The position numbers and the translations under genes are program-made. Of a stretch of DNA of 64,000 nucleotides, positions 1-11,549 are shown piece after piece. The notes under the pieces are model-generated. The model was not told the origin of the DNA and ran no database searches. It saw only the letters and a program-made list of their open reading frames with translations. Numbering within the stretch: the stretch's first letter is position 1; each line of letters starts with the position of its first letter. Origin of the DNA: Cymbomonas tetramitiformis (taxonomy: Eukaryota; Chlorophyta; Pyramimonadophyceae; Pyramimonadales; Pyramimonadaceae). The DNA lies in the NCBI GenBank assembly GCA_001247695.2, contig LGRX02035088.1, positions 38,342-102,341 on the forward strand, given 5' to 3'.

Positions 1-837
1 CTGAGCGCCTGAACCGAGACTAAGGATAAGATGCTTCTGGTTGCCACGTGTCGTAGTGCGCGCAGCGTTCAGATTACGAGGGGCGTGACTGATGGCGCAG
101 GGGAGCTCAATATGTGGGAGTGGCAACAGCTCAAAGCGTACCTTGAGGTAGGGAGAGCCACTTACTCGTGCTTTCAGCTCACACTTTGTGCCACTGCCCC
201 TTGACGCCCGTACTTTTGTTGGGATCGGTACCATCCGGGGCGGGCTCTGCGGGGCTCCCTGTGGCCCCCTTGCAAGCCCCGACAAGTGCACATCACCGCT
301 TGGTGCTCCACCCTCTAGCATCGACTTCTCAGTGCTCCCCCGCGCGAGTGCAAGCGTGTCCCCGTCCACGGTGCACTGCTGAGGCTGCATTACGCTGGCG
401 CCGGGAGAATGCCGTCGCCACCGGGAATGTGTGACATTCACGAGGCATTTCGCAGGGAGTGTCATCGAGCACCCCTGGAGGGTATCTCGTGAGCCGAGAG
501 GGGTCTCCTGCAGAGTACTGGATCAATTATTGATCATCCGACGAGTCGTGATGCGCATGTATTCCCCTGTGTGCTCCTGTACACCTTTGGATCTGCGGGC
601 GCTGCTCGCCAATGCAGCAAGGAAACTTGGTCTATGCTGGGATCCCCCCAGGGCAAGAAGGTCTGCCACGTGGCTAGAGCACGTGCAGGCGATGGCACCG
701 CAACAGCGACGAACGGCGCCGGTTGAAATTGCGTGGAGGATTGGCGGCGCTGGGTACGCCTAGCAGACGGTTCCAGCGGAGGCAAGGAGGTTTGTTGGCG
801 CGAGGGGGATGTGGGGATGGAGGGGGCTTGGGCGCAG
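1..837. other. Upstream/intronic sequence of the TTL-family gene; no exon recognised
   Basis: This GC-rich stretch precedes the last TTL exon and ends in its splice acceptor (GGGCGCAG at about 830-837). Several frames are open on both strands, as expected from base composition, but none shows a family motif. The earlier TTL exons, which carry the ATP-grasp nucleotide-binding residues, are not visible here and must lie to the left of the window. Confidence 0.5.
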
Positions 838-1119
838 GAGCAAGGGCACGAGAATGCGTGGGAGGAGCGCATCGCGCCCGCCATGCGTAATATCGTGCTG
901 AGCGTCATGCAGACGGTGCAGGACACAGTCGAGCCTAGACGCAACAGCTTCGAGCTGTATGGCTTCGACTTTCTCCTGGATGAGCGGCTGGGCACGTGGC
1001 TGCTGGAGGTGAACAGCAGCCCCTGCCTGGAGCACAGCACCGCCATCACGGCCAAGCTCTGCTCTCAGATGGCAGACGACCTGATCAAGGTGGGCCTAAT
1101 GCCCGCCCCCGCCCAATGA
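838..1119 (+). CDS. Tubulin-tyrosine ligase (TTL/TTLL) family protein, C-terminal exon
   Basis: This is the last coding exon (93 codons plus stop) of a TTL-domain enzyme, which ligates tyrosine, glutamate or glycine to tubulin tails using ATP. The exon starts after GCGCAG with EQGHENAWEER. It contains the family's C-terminal catalytic core: the 'FELYGFDFLLDE' strand, where the Asp and Glu side chains coordinate Mg-ATP, followed by 'TWLLEVNSSPCLE', where the ExN motif and the NSSP loop are diagnostic. The end 'MADDLIKVGLMPAPAQ' matches the short tail after the domain. In TTLL proteins a Trp-containing helix and an 'I.P.M..IVL' segment precede this block, and both are present. Which amino acid is added (tyrosination, glutamylation or glycylation) cannot be decided from this exon. 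In algae such enzymes usually modify axonemal tubulin. The gene is truncated by the window edge, not by mutation. Confidence 0.85.
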   Translation, partial: EQGHENAWEERIAPAMRNIVLSVMQTVQDTVEPRRNSFELYGFDFLLDERLGTWLLEVNSSPCLEHSTAITAKLCSQMADDLIKVGLMPAPAQ

Positions 1120-2020
1120 GGCGCCCGAGGTGGTAGATGTCCAATCAGATGCCCGATGCAGTTGCCTTTCAATGGGATCTGTGCGCCCTAAGCCTAAACG
1201 AGTTGATTGGAGGTCATTGGGAGGGTTCGAGGCTGGATGTGGGGGTGAGCGCCCGCAGGTGGTGGTAGATCAAGCAGGGCATCGTTGCGGTCAGCCGGAA
1301 GCTGCAGATAACGGCGGCTGGGAGCTCATATATAGAGGCAACCCCGAGCCATTCAGGTTGGCCATCCACCGAGGGCCTCTATGAGATTGGCAGTCGCCGA
1401 TCCGCGGGCTACATCCTGTGGTACACACGTGCATTGCCGATGTGATTTCATCTGGTGTGAGTTCGGTCCAATGGGATCGGACGTTGTGACAGGGAACCAG
1501 CTGTCGTAGAGGACCCACGGAGCCGTGGAATGCTGTCCGTGACCGGGAAGGCACTGCAGCTGCAAGATGCAGAGGCAGAGGCTGCGCACGTTGCTGCACG
1601 GGTTCGTATACCGCGGAAACCAACCGGAAAAGTGTCAGGCGTGCCTGATGTGTCCGTGGAGGACCATCATATGCAAGTTCTAAACCAGTTCTCATTTGCA
1701 ATGAACATGGGGGTTTAGTAAATTAGAAGTCGGTGCTCATGTGCATCCGATGGGTATGGGGAATGCTTGGCACAGCTAAAGAAGGTGGAGCAGCTTAAGC
1801 TGCAAGAGGAAATGACGTATAAGAATGCAAATCAGTGGAAAATCATGGAAGATATAAACGATTCAGACCAGCCCCTCACTAAAAGCAAACCCGCGCCAAA
1901 TGGTGGGTCCTGGACCCGAATCACATGTTGCATATGTGATGAAATCTTAAACGTGAGAGGGTGCAGTTATTATGCAGTGCAAAGAGGGGCTTTGATGAGC
2001 AGCAACAATGCGAATACAAC
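1120..2020. other. No gene seen; 3' flank of the TTL gene
   Basis: No coding signature is seen on either strand. Base composition falls from GC-rich to mixed by about 1.7 kb, which marks entry into the repeat-rich domain. Confidence 0.4.
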
Positions 2021-2150
2021 GTGGCTTCGCTTTGAAATGCCCGTATTCATGTGGCTTCCCTTTGAAGTGCCGTATTCATGTGGCTTCGCTTTGAAGTGAC
2101 CGTATTCATGTGGCTTCGCTTTGAAGTGACCGTATTCATGTGGCTTCGCA
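2021..2150. repeat. 30-bp tandem repeat, about 4.3 copies
   Basis: The unit GTGGCTTCGCTTTGAAGTGA plus CCGTATTCAT begins at 2021, 2051, 2080, 2110 and 2140. The copies are nearly identical; the first differs by AAATG for AAGTG, the second copy has CTTCCC, and one copy is a base short. The array sits in non-coding DNA. Confidence 0.9.
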
Positions 2151-2986
2151 GGTTTTCGTGTTAGAAGTCGGTCCAGGTGCCAAACCACTGCACATGTGGG
2201 TTTCAAGCACCTAGAGGCAGCGCTTGCATCCAGCCATGCAATGAGAAACGTGGATTCCGTTTTAAATATATGCTCAGGTGGCAAGCAGGTGACCTCGTCA
2301 CCTTACCGCCGAATGAGACCACTGGCTGTTTGACATGTGCTGCCAAATGAGTTCAGCAGATACACATATGCACGAGATATTGAAGCTTCAAAGATAGTAC
2401 ATGCATGTGTTGGATATACTGAGTGTTAGGCGATTGAGGCCCTATGAGAGGCAAGGCAGTCAAAACCCTACAAGATGCATGCTTTATTTCTAGGGTGCGG
2501 CGCGCCTCTGACCCCATGGTGCACCGATGGTGCCTCGGTGATACATCCACGATGCTCCCGACGTGTGCCTTCGACTCTCCCAAGGAAGGTGACCGTAGGG
2601 GCGTCTACTTGGTGGTCGCTGGGGCCAAGATGGGCCCACGATGGGCGAAAGAACCAATGACGACCCATGCATCCTAAGATCTTTCTCATAGCGCAATAAA
2701 ATCAGATATTCCAATTGATCTAGCGACTTGAGTAAAACTGTAGTCAGAATCTATTGAATCTTACGTACTAATTTACCCAGGGCTCCAAACGGATGGGCAT
2801 GTGGTGGGGATATCATACAAATATTTCAAAATCCATCATGAAAGTATCATGAACAGTGAAATCAAGGACGCATTCTCATCAAAGACCCAATCTCGTGTGT
2901 TTAAAAGCACGCGCGACAGACATACTCTCGTCTGACAACACGACAACCCTCTCCTGCATTCTTGTGTTTCTCCTTCGATCGAAGTT
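2151..2986. other. No gene seen
   Basis: Only short overlapping open frames are found, for example around 2440-2680 where all frames on both strands are briefly open. No motif, splice pattern or repeat is recognised. Confidence 0.4.
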
Positions 2987-3226
2987 ATGCAGAATATGAA
3001 TGTGAATACCGCTTGGTTAGACGTAGAGCCAGCTCCATACGTGCCTCAAGCACAAAGTGTTCCGCCCAACCAAACGTACACGAAACTCAACGACTACAAT
3101 TTTGAAAGCGCGTCAGGTGTGCGTGTGGGCCAAAGGATGAACGGGCACTCCAATTGTAGCAGTTTCAATAGTTATAATAAATCCCCGTCGACGCCGTTCT
3201 CGAATCGAGTTGGGAGTGCGCCATAA
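2987..3226 (+). CDS. Possible small protein of 79 residues, family unknown
   Basis: An ATG-initiated frame encodes a Asn/Ser/Pro/Tyr-rich 79-residue product beginning MQNMNVNTAWLDVEPAPYVP. It has no hydrophobic segment, no Cys motif and no recognised domain. It could be a real short gene, a single exon of a larger one, or chance. In its favour are varied, non-repetitive residue use and an upstream pyrimidine-rich stretch resembling a leader. Against it is the lack of any neighbour or homologue I can name. Confidence 0.22.
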   Translation: MQNMNVNTAWLDVEPAPYVPQAQSVPPNQTYTKLNDYNFESASGVRVGQRMNGHSNCSSFNSYNKSPSTPFSNRVGSAP

Positions 3227-3447
3227 TTTGGCTTGCCTAGTAGGAGTTCCAATGTCGTTGGGGATAAAACAAATATGTGTGGCACTCGTGCGATGCAGTA
3301 TCTCATTGACGTTCTTTATAATTTATAATATATAAACACGCTTAAGCGTGTACAAAAACCGAATAGTGTCGTAGGCCAAAACAAAAGAACTTCCAAGTCT
3401 ACCAACCGACATCTTTCGCAAGCTTCACGAGTTCGTCAAGGTTAAGT

Positions 3448-4357
3448 TTCTGAGCATGTCACGGCGAAATTGGCTATGTCCTGGGCGCACGGAGGAGCCA
3501 AGGCTGTGTTGCCGCGAACAATTACACGGGAGACTGGTGTCAAGTTCAAAGACGGCAAAGTGACTTTCGTTTGGGGCGTGATAGTATAATGACGACTTCC
3601 TCCATGCTGAAGACACTCACTTCCGGTTCCACCTCAACGACTGGGATCTCGCCTCGCAAGATATGATCAACGTGAAAAAGGCGTCCAAGCTGGAAGACCC
3701 CGAAGACTTCAGCATATCACTTGAAGAGCTTCAGAATTTCAACTCCTTGGTGTGCCAATTTTGTTTCCAGTGTCTGTTCAACCGAGTACAGCTGTGAAAA
3801 ATTCCCACATAACCTTGAAACATTGTAGTGTTGCATTAAACACCACGAGTTCCGAGTTTCGGTCTGAACAAGCGTTTATGTTTGTTGGCTTTCAGGAAAT
3901 CGATACTGAAGATGCAACGAAAAAAATTGTCGGTACGTCTATTTGAAGCGGGTTGGTCAAGAGCCCCCGGAGATTCACCGGTTCGTAAAACGCCCGATGC
4001 TAGACGCTTCGGAGGGGATCAGTTTTCAAGTTTTGCGAATCGACACCGCTACGAAAGGCAACGAATGCATGGATGTGCTGTTTGGAACACTCCCCATCAT
4101 GGACAACCCAGATGGAATAAAGGTTTCATCACTTCTCGACACGTACCGCACAACACAGATTGGAACGTCTGTCGTTCGCAGCGTCGTACCGTGTTCAGTG
4201 CACGAGTCTTGACTCAATTTTCACGATTGGCAACAAACACTACTGTCGGAAGGATTTGGCGAAACCACCTCGCGTGCGGCCTGGTTACACTACGGATCCT
4301 TCTGGTCTCAGTCCACCAATTTGTGACGATGTATCAAAGGAGTTTCGTAACATATAG
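3448..4357 (+). pseudogene. Decayed coding region with several frameshifts, family unknown
   Basis: Protein-like translation runs through this stretch but jumps frame. About 3448-3589 gives MSWAHGGAKAVLPRT and continues to FKDGKVTFVWG before a stop. From 3591 another frame gives HFRFHLNDWDLASQDMINVK and an acidic continuation. Then 3943-4212 gives a 90-residue frame (PPEIHRFVKRPMLDA, then FGTLPIMDNPDGIKV), and 4232-4357 gives GNKHYCRKDLAKPPRVRPGY. The pieces share strand and look amino-acid-like, but no GT-AG pairs join them convincingly, so I read them as one broken gene. I cannot name the family. It could instead be an intron-rich gene with unusual splice sites. Confidence 0.4.
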
Positions 4358-5429
4358 GCATCCGAAAAATCGCGAAGACGAGGAACGCGATTATATGCAC
4401 ACGCCAACTAGATTCGGCAGTTTGAGGGGAAAAGGTCTCCTTTAGAAAATGCTCATAGGGAGTAAAAGACACTATAGGTGTCCGCTCTTCAGAGCTTCGC
4501 CAAACAGTCATCGCGTTGCGAGATGTGCGAGTCACATCTCCGCTCCAAACGTGCGGCGCCTTGCTCTTCAAGCAGGCCGTCTTTTGGTAGATTTCCCCAT
4601 TGGAAGGTATAGCGGGGATACCTAGATAAAGTCACATCCTTAACAAAAAATTGCACCTTCGCTTGTCCACGCAATCGGTCAGTCCAAGGAACTTTATGTT
4701 TCATCATGGTATCGCTGCTCGTACCCACCTTGCTCGAGCGTTTCTTTTTCTAGGTTTTAGAAGATATTTACTGCGTTCACTCAGATCTAGCAAAGATTCG
4801 GTTCGGATCAGCTTTTCGGATTCGGATATTTGCAGCTCGCGTGGTCGATCTTTGGTGGAACCTCGTAAACTCTTCGATAGACGCATCGAGAGCCAATGAA
4901 AGTGGCAACTCCGGGCTTGCGTTGGGCCTAGGCTGGGCCAACTTTGGGCTTATAGCTTGGCCTGAGCGTGGGCTGAGCGTGGGCTAGTCATCGCCCTGAC
5001 ATGGTCCGAAGTGGCCCTCGCGTTGGGCAGGTGCTGCCTCACCCTATAAATAATGTGCATGCAAATTCAGGTTGTACTTTTGGGCTACACATGGCGCGTA
5101 CATCTTGGCTTGCTGTGGACTTTAGGCTTTCGCACACGTAGCTTTGGGAGTCCTGGTATAAGGTTCGGGTTTGATGGACACATATCGCATACACGACAGT
5201 AAGTAATCCATAACAACTAAATGGGATCCATACTTTTAACCCGCTCAACGCGTTCCATGTCCCGCTGGTACTATGCCGGCAACCTGTGACAATTCATGCT
5301 CCGATTAAGTCGGTAACATACACAATATGCAACCTCCGGCAAACTCTGTTGACGCTGATCCTGGTAATCGTTTTTTTATTGATGCGTGATCTTCGTTGCT
5401 TCAAGCACAGGTAAACGAAGTATTAAATT
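4358..5429. other. No gene seen
   Basis: Mixed-composition DNA with a short degenerate repeat at 4925-4990 built on GGGCTGAGCGTG/GGGCTTATAGCTTGG-like words. No coding signature. Confidence 0.4.
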
Positions 5430-5603
5430 CATTTGCTTACGCGCATTCCACCATTTAAATCATTTGCCTACGCGCATTCCGCCAGTAAACTCATTTGCCT
5501 ACGCGCATTCCACATTAAAATAATTTGCCTACGCGCATTCCACCATTAAATTTATTTGCCTACGCGCATTCTACCATATATGGCATTTGCCTACGCGCAC
5601 TGC
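5430..5603. repeat. 31-bp tandem repeat, about 5.6 copies
   Basis: The conserved core CATTTGCCTACGCGCATTCC is followed by a variable A/T-rich spacer. Copies start at 5430, 5461, 5492, 5522, 5553 and 5583. The last is truncated (CACTGC). Confidence 0.9.
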
Positions 5604-6280
5604 AAATATATTCCTACAAATAACCCACGTCCATGCTCATGCACGATGCGCATTTGATTCAGCACGTTCGGCATTGGAGAGGTACCGATGTTTGTTAAGG
5701 ATTACACGTCAACACCATTATCGTCGTTGTGACGTTAATCGTATGTATCGTAAGCCGGAATGACCTTAGCTCGGAGTGGACGTGGCATGCACGATCGATT
5801 ATACCGTGGTCCGGATTACGCGCGTCGAAGTGCAGCATAGCCGTTGCGTTGAGGCGCAGCCGCCTAGCCGTTGCCTAACCGTGATTGCTGTCGTTTTTTT
5901 TACATTTCTGTCGTTTTTCGCAGATTTTGCATATATTTAGTAGATATGTACCTTGAGCCGGATCACAAATCGCTTATGAAGATATGCGAGAAGCCAGCGG
6001 CGTTGTCATGCCGAAGAGGCGCATAGTTGTAAAAGGTAAATCGGGCGTATTTGAACAGGACCCTTGGATAATAAGGATCTGACTAAATCTACGATTTTGA
6101 AGCCGTAATGGACCTGTGTGTGTAGCCCTAACTGGAGACAGCGATGTAACCGTGTAAGAATTAATAGTGTTGCCCCGAGTTCATGAATGTAGTGATACTT
6201 TCCCAGATTACGATTTAACGTCGTCGACGGCATGCGATCATAGAAAATCAATCTTCAGTTTGACGAAAACGCTTACCGTA
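5604..6280. other. No gene seen; host target region of the 948-bp element
   Basis: No coding signature in either strand. The element at 6289-7236 is inserted at its right edge. Confidence 0.35.
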
Positions 6281-6288
6281 CTCCGTAA

Positions 6289-7236
6289 CAAGGAGCGGTA
6301 TCGAGTTTTGAAATCAATATCGACGAGTATAAGAAAGCTATCGATCGATAACGATAACTAAGAATACTGATGACTACCGATGCCCTATCGTCCGATACCG
6401 ATAACTGCAAAAATGTTATCGATCGATATAAATACCTGCAAAAATGTTATCGACCGATATGAATATCAAAATTCCAATTTTCAACTATCGATATATCGAT
6501 ATTGGAAGAGACACCACTGCAAGAAATGAATATCAACCTCTATTAAATACAAATACAAATCATAAAATCTATCAGCTTTGAGCTATTGCGAGCTCCAAGC
6601 GCAGGTGTCATTGCAGCTGTGGGAGGTGTGCTCTTGGGCTTCCAGTCAGCCGCACATGCGTCACGCGCCCAAGTGATAACCAGGTGATAACGGCAGGTCC
6701 GTGCGATGGGGTTTAAAGGGCCCATGTTAGCCCGTAATGTTGTTTGAGAACACACCTAAATCCAATGAAAATAATACATGCAACTAGCCTAAGATATATA
6801 TCAATCGATCGTTCCTGGTATGAATCGATCCTGGGATTGATTCATGAGAGGTTTTCACTGGACGATGCAAGACGATTCAGTGCAAGATCGCAGTGATAGT
6901 GACAGCGACGATAGTGATAGTCGCTTCGCCGTTCTCGCCGCAATACGCTCGGAATGGCCCAATATGTCGATATCGACCTTGACCCTTCTCGATATGTCGA
7001 TAACCTTTTTAGCAAAAATAATATCGACCGATACCAATAACTACGAAAATCCTATCGACCGATACCGATAACTGCAAAGTTGTTATCGCCCGATACCGTC
7101 ATTCTCAAAAATGTTATCGATATACGATATGGTATCCGCGTTATTGCGATGTTTTTATCGATATATACGATATATACGACATTCCCGATATATCGAGTTA
7201 TTTATCGAGTTGTCGAGTTATCGATACCGCTCCTTG
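6289..7236. mobile_element. Non-autonomous hAT-like DNA transposon, 948 bp, with 8-bp target duplication
   Basis: The ends are inverted: CAAGGAGCGGTATCGA at 6289-6304 and its exact complement ending at 7236. The octamer CTCCGTAA lies immediately outside both ends (6281-6288 and 7237-7244). A perfect 8-bp target duplication is the hallmark of hAT (also P and a few other) transposases, and the CAAGG start fits the loose hAT terminal pattern. The interior is unusual: both flanks (about 6300-6500 and 6960-7235) consist of degenerate TATCGATA/ACCGATAACTGCAAAA words repeated many times, around a unique core at 6500-6960. No transposase frame is present, so it must have been mobilised in trans. Confidence 0.85.
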
Positions 7237-7261
7237 CTCCGTAACCCGGAATCACAAATCG

Positions 7262-7375
7262 GAATATATCCATGTATCTATGTATCTACGTATCTACGTA
7301 TCTATGTATCTATGTATCTACACACACGCACACACACACAAACGCGCGCGCACGCACACACGCACACACGCATAT
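7262..7375. repeat. Compound microsatellite (GTATCTAY)n then (CA)n/(CGCA)n
   Basis: Seven to eight copies of the octamer GTATCTAC/T are followed by CA- and CGCACA-rich dinucleotide repeats. It begins 18 bp right of the hAT-like element's target duplication. Confidence 0.85.
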
Positions 7376-8435
7376 ATATAATTAATTCATTGATTGGTCC
7401 GCACATTTATAGAAAGCGTGTTTTCATCTTCCTGCTGATAAGCTATTTCATTTACGGTACGGGATTCGCTGTGGTGGAAATTAATTATCTTGCTGGTCAC
7501 ATATTCCATCTGGAAGGTTTACAGTAGTATACATAAACCAGTAAAAGTATCCAATGAAAGGAAGGTGAAACCACTCAGCGTCGGAAATTTTTCAATGTAT
7601 AGGAAGGCGTGACAATGCTATGTAGGAGGCGTAAAGTAGGGGGCATGGATGCAGTATTTAGTGTTTTGTGCGCTGCTGATAGATCGCGAAAGAGTCATCC
7701 TTTCTCGATCCACGGCTCGTTTGAACGAACACTCCGGTTATTTTGCTTGATGCGTTGGTAATGTTTTCGCTCCTCCGGCGCTCTCCTCGCGTTATTATTA
7801 AGTGTGCGGATTTGCGTGGGTATGGTATAGTTGCGAATGCACTGCTGCAAAATTCATAGATTCGTTATTTCTTTGCACGAAGGACAAAGGCAACGGAAGG
7901 GGTAGTCCTACTCACGAGCCCAGTAGCAGTTACCATATTCGCGAAACTCGCTGATACTGACCCTGTCCAAAAAGGAAGGAATGCATAAACGGTGCCAGCA
8001 TCTCTTACTCGATCCGTAGACCAATGTAAAGACCGGGCACTTACTGCATGTTGACTGGTGTAGATTCAAGGCCTTCACTGTTCGAGTGAAATCAACATGG
8101 TGGTTCACTCGTTCTCATCATTCTTACTACATCTATATAAAACTGACTTGTGGATATCTTTCTTGTGGCACACAGATTCCATTAATCCGCCAGCAAAGTT
8201 AAAATCATCATCAGAACAATCAAGAGATCGACCTTACACCTTACACGTAGACCGAACTCGTCAGTACCAAAAGCGAGTTGGGAATTTGTCACTAAATAGG
8301 ATATCAGTTATCAAGTTCATTAATAGTTTTGTCAAATGGAATTTTATACAATGGGCATCACACGCAACCACACACGGCGTGTGCAATGTATGCAATGAGA
8401 GGTATTCTAAAAGCAGGCACAATATGGCAGACAAA
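7376..8435. other. No gene seen; 3' flank of the Mpv17-family gene
   Basis: Open frames here (for example 8097-8597 plus) overlap the last exon of the minus-strand gene in antisense and have no family signature. Confidence 0.4.
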
Positions 8436-10376
8436 TTAGGCCGCCTCCGCTGCTTCCTCCTTGCCCTTGCCCTGGAGAACAGATCAACCCCCATACCAGG
8501 GCAGTGTCATCCATCCGTCACTTCCACGGCTTTCATTAGCTCTTCACGGCGTGCACCGTTATGTTGTGACGAGAGCAAGACAAGGGTAGAAAAATAACGA
8601 ACAGCTGAGCGTCTTCCTCATCCGCAAATGTGATAAGTGCAGCTTCGAGAGGCTGTGGCACCCTATTGAGGGGGAGTTTGGAGTTGCTTCTCTCTACATT
8701 TCAGGATAGAAAACAAAGTGGAACAATACTGCATCATCTAGCATTTGCTATTTATTGCACAATACGGCCAAATAGGAAGCTTGAAAAGTGTTGAAAACGT
8801 ACTTGCTGCAGAGAAAGCCACACCACCCAGCAAGCGCCAACCAAGTTGATGAAAGGGATCACCATATAAGGGGGCATGAAGTAGAAGTTAATGAGCTGTG
8901 ACCCCAACCACAGTACCCCTCTCAGTCATTCACAAAAGTAACACGAACACCCTGGGCCCTTGATGTACAGAACAGGTAGAAAATCACGCCTGCGCGATGA
9001 ATAAGCCGTATCATATTGGCAGCGTCATATTGCACAAAAGAGGCCAGCCCTCAAAAAGTTAGAAGGGAAAATTAGCAACAAGGCAGGTACGACAGATGTA
9101 AAGTCGAGTTTGCCTGCCACATAATATGGTAACAGAGGCGCTGAGGAAAGACAACGCACTTGAGCTGGGAACCACAGAGCCATGGATGCTTGTACTACGC
9201 CGACCACCTCATTGCTCCACTTCGTGTACGTGTCACCGAGGATGTTGCTTCCGCCTTCCATGATCTTCATCATCAAGCAGAAGCTGGGGAAGTACAGAAA
9301 AGGAGAGCTGCGCGGCCAAGCACCGATCTATAATAAGTAGTGCTGTGGCGACTGTTATGCAACTTGTGGGGCGTCTACACGGAGTGGATATGCAGAGATC
9401 AGGCAAACTGCGTGACCGGGTGGGATTCGGGTCTTACTGCATGATTTGGTCGAGGAGGGCGATGGAAGCGGCGACGGGAAATTTGCCAGTGATACCGAAC
9501 ATATTGATGAGTGAAGCGTTAAGGAGGTGTTTGTAGAACTGCATTGCATTTCCTCACACGCCAGGAAATTAGTGAACCCACCCACCTTTTCGCAGGTGAC
9601 TGTGTAGGGGCGGTTCCCAACCCATTCTCAACATCTTCGTGACCTTCACAGTAAGTGGTCTTTTAAGCTGTGCGAGCAAGTGACACCATGGAACAGCAAG
9701 CGCCTACTTCCAGTCGTACGCTTGCTTTGCATGCTTCGGGAGAACGACGCTCTCAAGCTCTCGGACGGACGCTGTCTAGAGCTTGGGAACTTACATAGTA
9801 CTGGAACCAACCGACGTAGATAGCTCCAAACAAGTTGAATGCCATAAACCGGCGCCAGTCAAGTTCACTTTTTCCTTCAAAATAGAATTGCGCCAGAAGG
9901 TCGCACGGCGCCGTACGGACCTGCGGATGTCGCACATTCAACGTTAAAAAGTAAAAGCCCAGTCGAACCGAGAAGTTTAATGCCAGAATCCTCCGTGGAA
10001 AAAGACCGGAGATGAATGGAAGGCTTACCACAGTGGCAATGATGGCGGATAACACCGGGTTTTCCTGCATCCATTTGCCAATCCCACCAAGAAGACCAGT
10101 GCTTTCTGCAGCAGAGGCGCAGTAGCGACGAGCAGATTGCACGTTTTGAGAAGCTTGAGCGGCGAAGGATGACACCTTCTCGCGCGAGTAAGTCAGCACC
10201 GTTCTGGTTGTGTCTGTTTGTGCGGTACGAAAGCTACGGGCGGCTTTGAGTGCGTATTGTGTGGCGACGGCAGGCTTGAAGCTTGCCACACTTTGAGGAA
10301 CTGCCTGTCGGGCAGCACCATTGTGCAGAATGCTAGAGCTTACGAGACGACCCGCAGAGCGGAGTGCCGAAAACAT
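8436..10376 (-). CDS. Mpv17/PMP22-family mitochondrial (or peroxisomal) membrane protein
   Basis: Six exons (10029-10376, 9795-9920, 9438-9538, 9160-9307, 8803-8895, 8436-8471) join in phase to 852 bp, 283 residues; every junction is GT-AG. The start MFSALRSAGRLVSSSILHNG is Arg/Ser-rich without acids, a typical mitochondrial presequence, so I chose this ATG (10374-10376) over upstream in-frame sequence. The family core follows: 'WMQENPVLSAIIATVV', 'DLLAQFYFEGKSELDWRRF', 'GAIYVGWFQYYFYKHLLN', 'HSPFLYFPSFCLMMKIMEGG', 'SMALWFPAQLINFYFMPPY' and 'FINLVGACWVVWLSL'. These are the four hydrophobic segments and the W-x-P-x-Q / NF-F-P signature of Mpv17, Sym1 and PMP22. The end, GKGKEEAAEAA, is a charged tail encoded by a 36-bp exon. 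Family members act as small channels in the inner mitochondrial membrane affecting mtDNA and redox balance. The substrate is unknown here. The gene looks intact. Confidence 0.93.
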
Positions 10377-11549
10377 GTTTATTGTTCCTACACGCAAGGG
10401 TGTTTTTTTGCACCAAGACTTGATGCTATTGCACAAGAAAAGACAAACGTACGTTAAACACCCAAGGAAAAATCGGATAGAGAAAAGTGCACTCTGAATG
10501 TTTCTTGGTGAATTGTATAATCCGATCTTGCCAACATGGACGCCACGTGGTAAATCATTTCCGACTAATTGCAATCTTCGTGGCAAAGCACATGCAACGT
10601 GGCAGGTGATAAATGAATATGAATGTGGGGAAAAACAATATGTGCCAGTCATCCAATAGATTGTCATGGTTGAACCTTTATTTATGCTGTTTCGTAATGG
10701 AACTGCTGGGTTCTCAGCCAATGGCACTCGAAGCCAAAGGTTGCAGGGCTCTCCACCAACTGAATTCCACTTGTATCGATTATAAGAAAAGTAAAGAAGT
10801 CATACAGAAGGGGGAAATATGGATGCTTTTGCGACCCAGATGAAAGGCGAACAATCTGACTGGTTAAATTTGTCCAATGTGGCCATAGAGCCTAATGCGA
10901 ATTTTTACGAAGCTCTGCAGGTCTCGAGCTTTTGATCTTCGAAGCTGACGCTGCAGATCCAGTCATGTTAGATGCTGCAGAGGAGTCCGGATTTGAGACG
11001 ATCCATCGCGGCAATGTGAATGTCAGTCTTGTCTCTTGAGTCTTCCAGTCCATCGGACGAGATCGGACGAGAGACGACTTTTGACCGCTGTAGCGACGTG
11101 ACACCCCTTCGCTCGGTATTGAGTACCTCGTCATTTGCCAATTAGGCCACCCCTTTAGAACCCCTGTAGAAGTACGTGCGGACCCGCCCGCCCCGGATGT
11201 ACGGTACAAAATTGCCCCGCAAAGAAGCCTTAAAACTGCATAAATAGCCAAAATATGAAATTCCTTAAGTATGAGGGAATATCATTTCCACCACTATTAA
11301 GGGAAATAAATAATCCCGCCCGCCCGCGCCACATGTACACCTAAAATGTCACGACCGGCGTACTTCTCGTACACAATTAAAAGGGCTGACCTTGTCAACA
11401 GAACGAAATACAAATAGAAATACGAAATAGGAAACATGGTCATCGCTCCGTGTGAAGTGATCGGAATGGGGCAACCAAGCGAAGGTATCGAAGCGCATGA
11501 GGAAGACCCAACCAATAAGCAATATCGCCATCGTAACGCATAACGAGAG
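10377..11549. other. No gene seen; upstream region of the Mpv17-family gene
   Basis: A 119-codon minus-strand frame at 10892-11251 is rich in Ser/Arg and has no motif, and I do not treat it as a gene. The promoter of the Mpv17-family gene should lie in 10380-10700, but no box can be assigned. Confidence 0.4.

Noticed and set aside
8097..8597. Plus-strand 166-codon frame
   Set aside because: Overlaps the last exon of the Mpv17-family gene in antisense; no motif.
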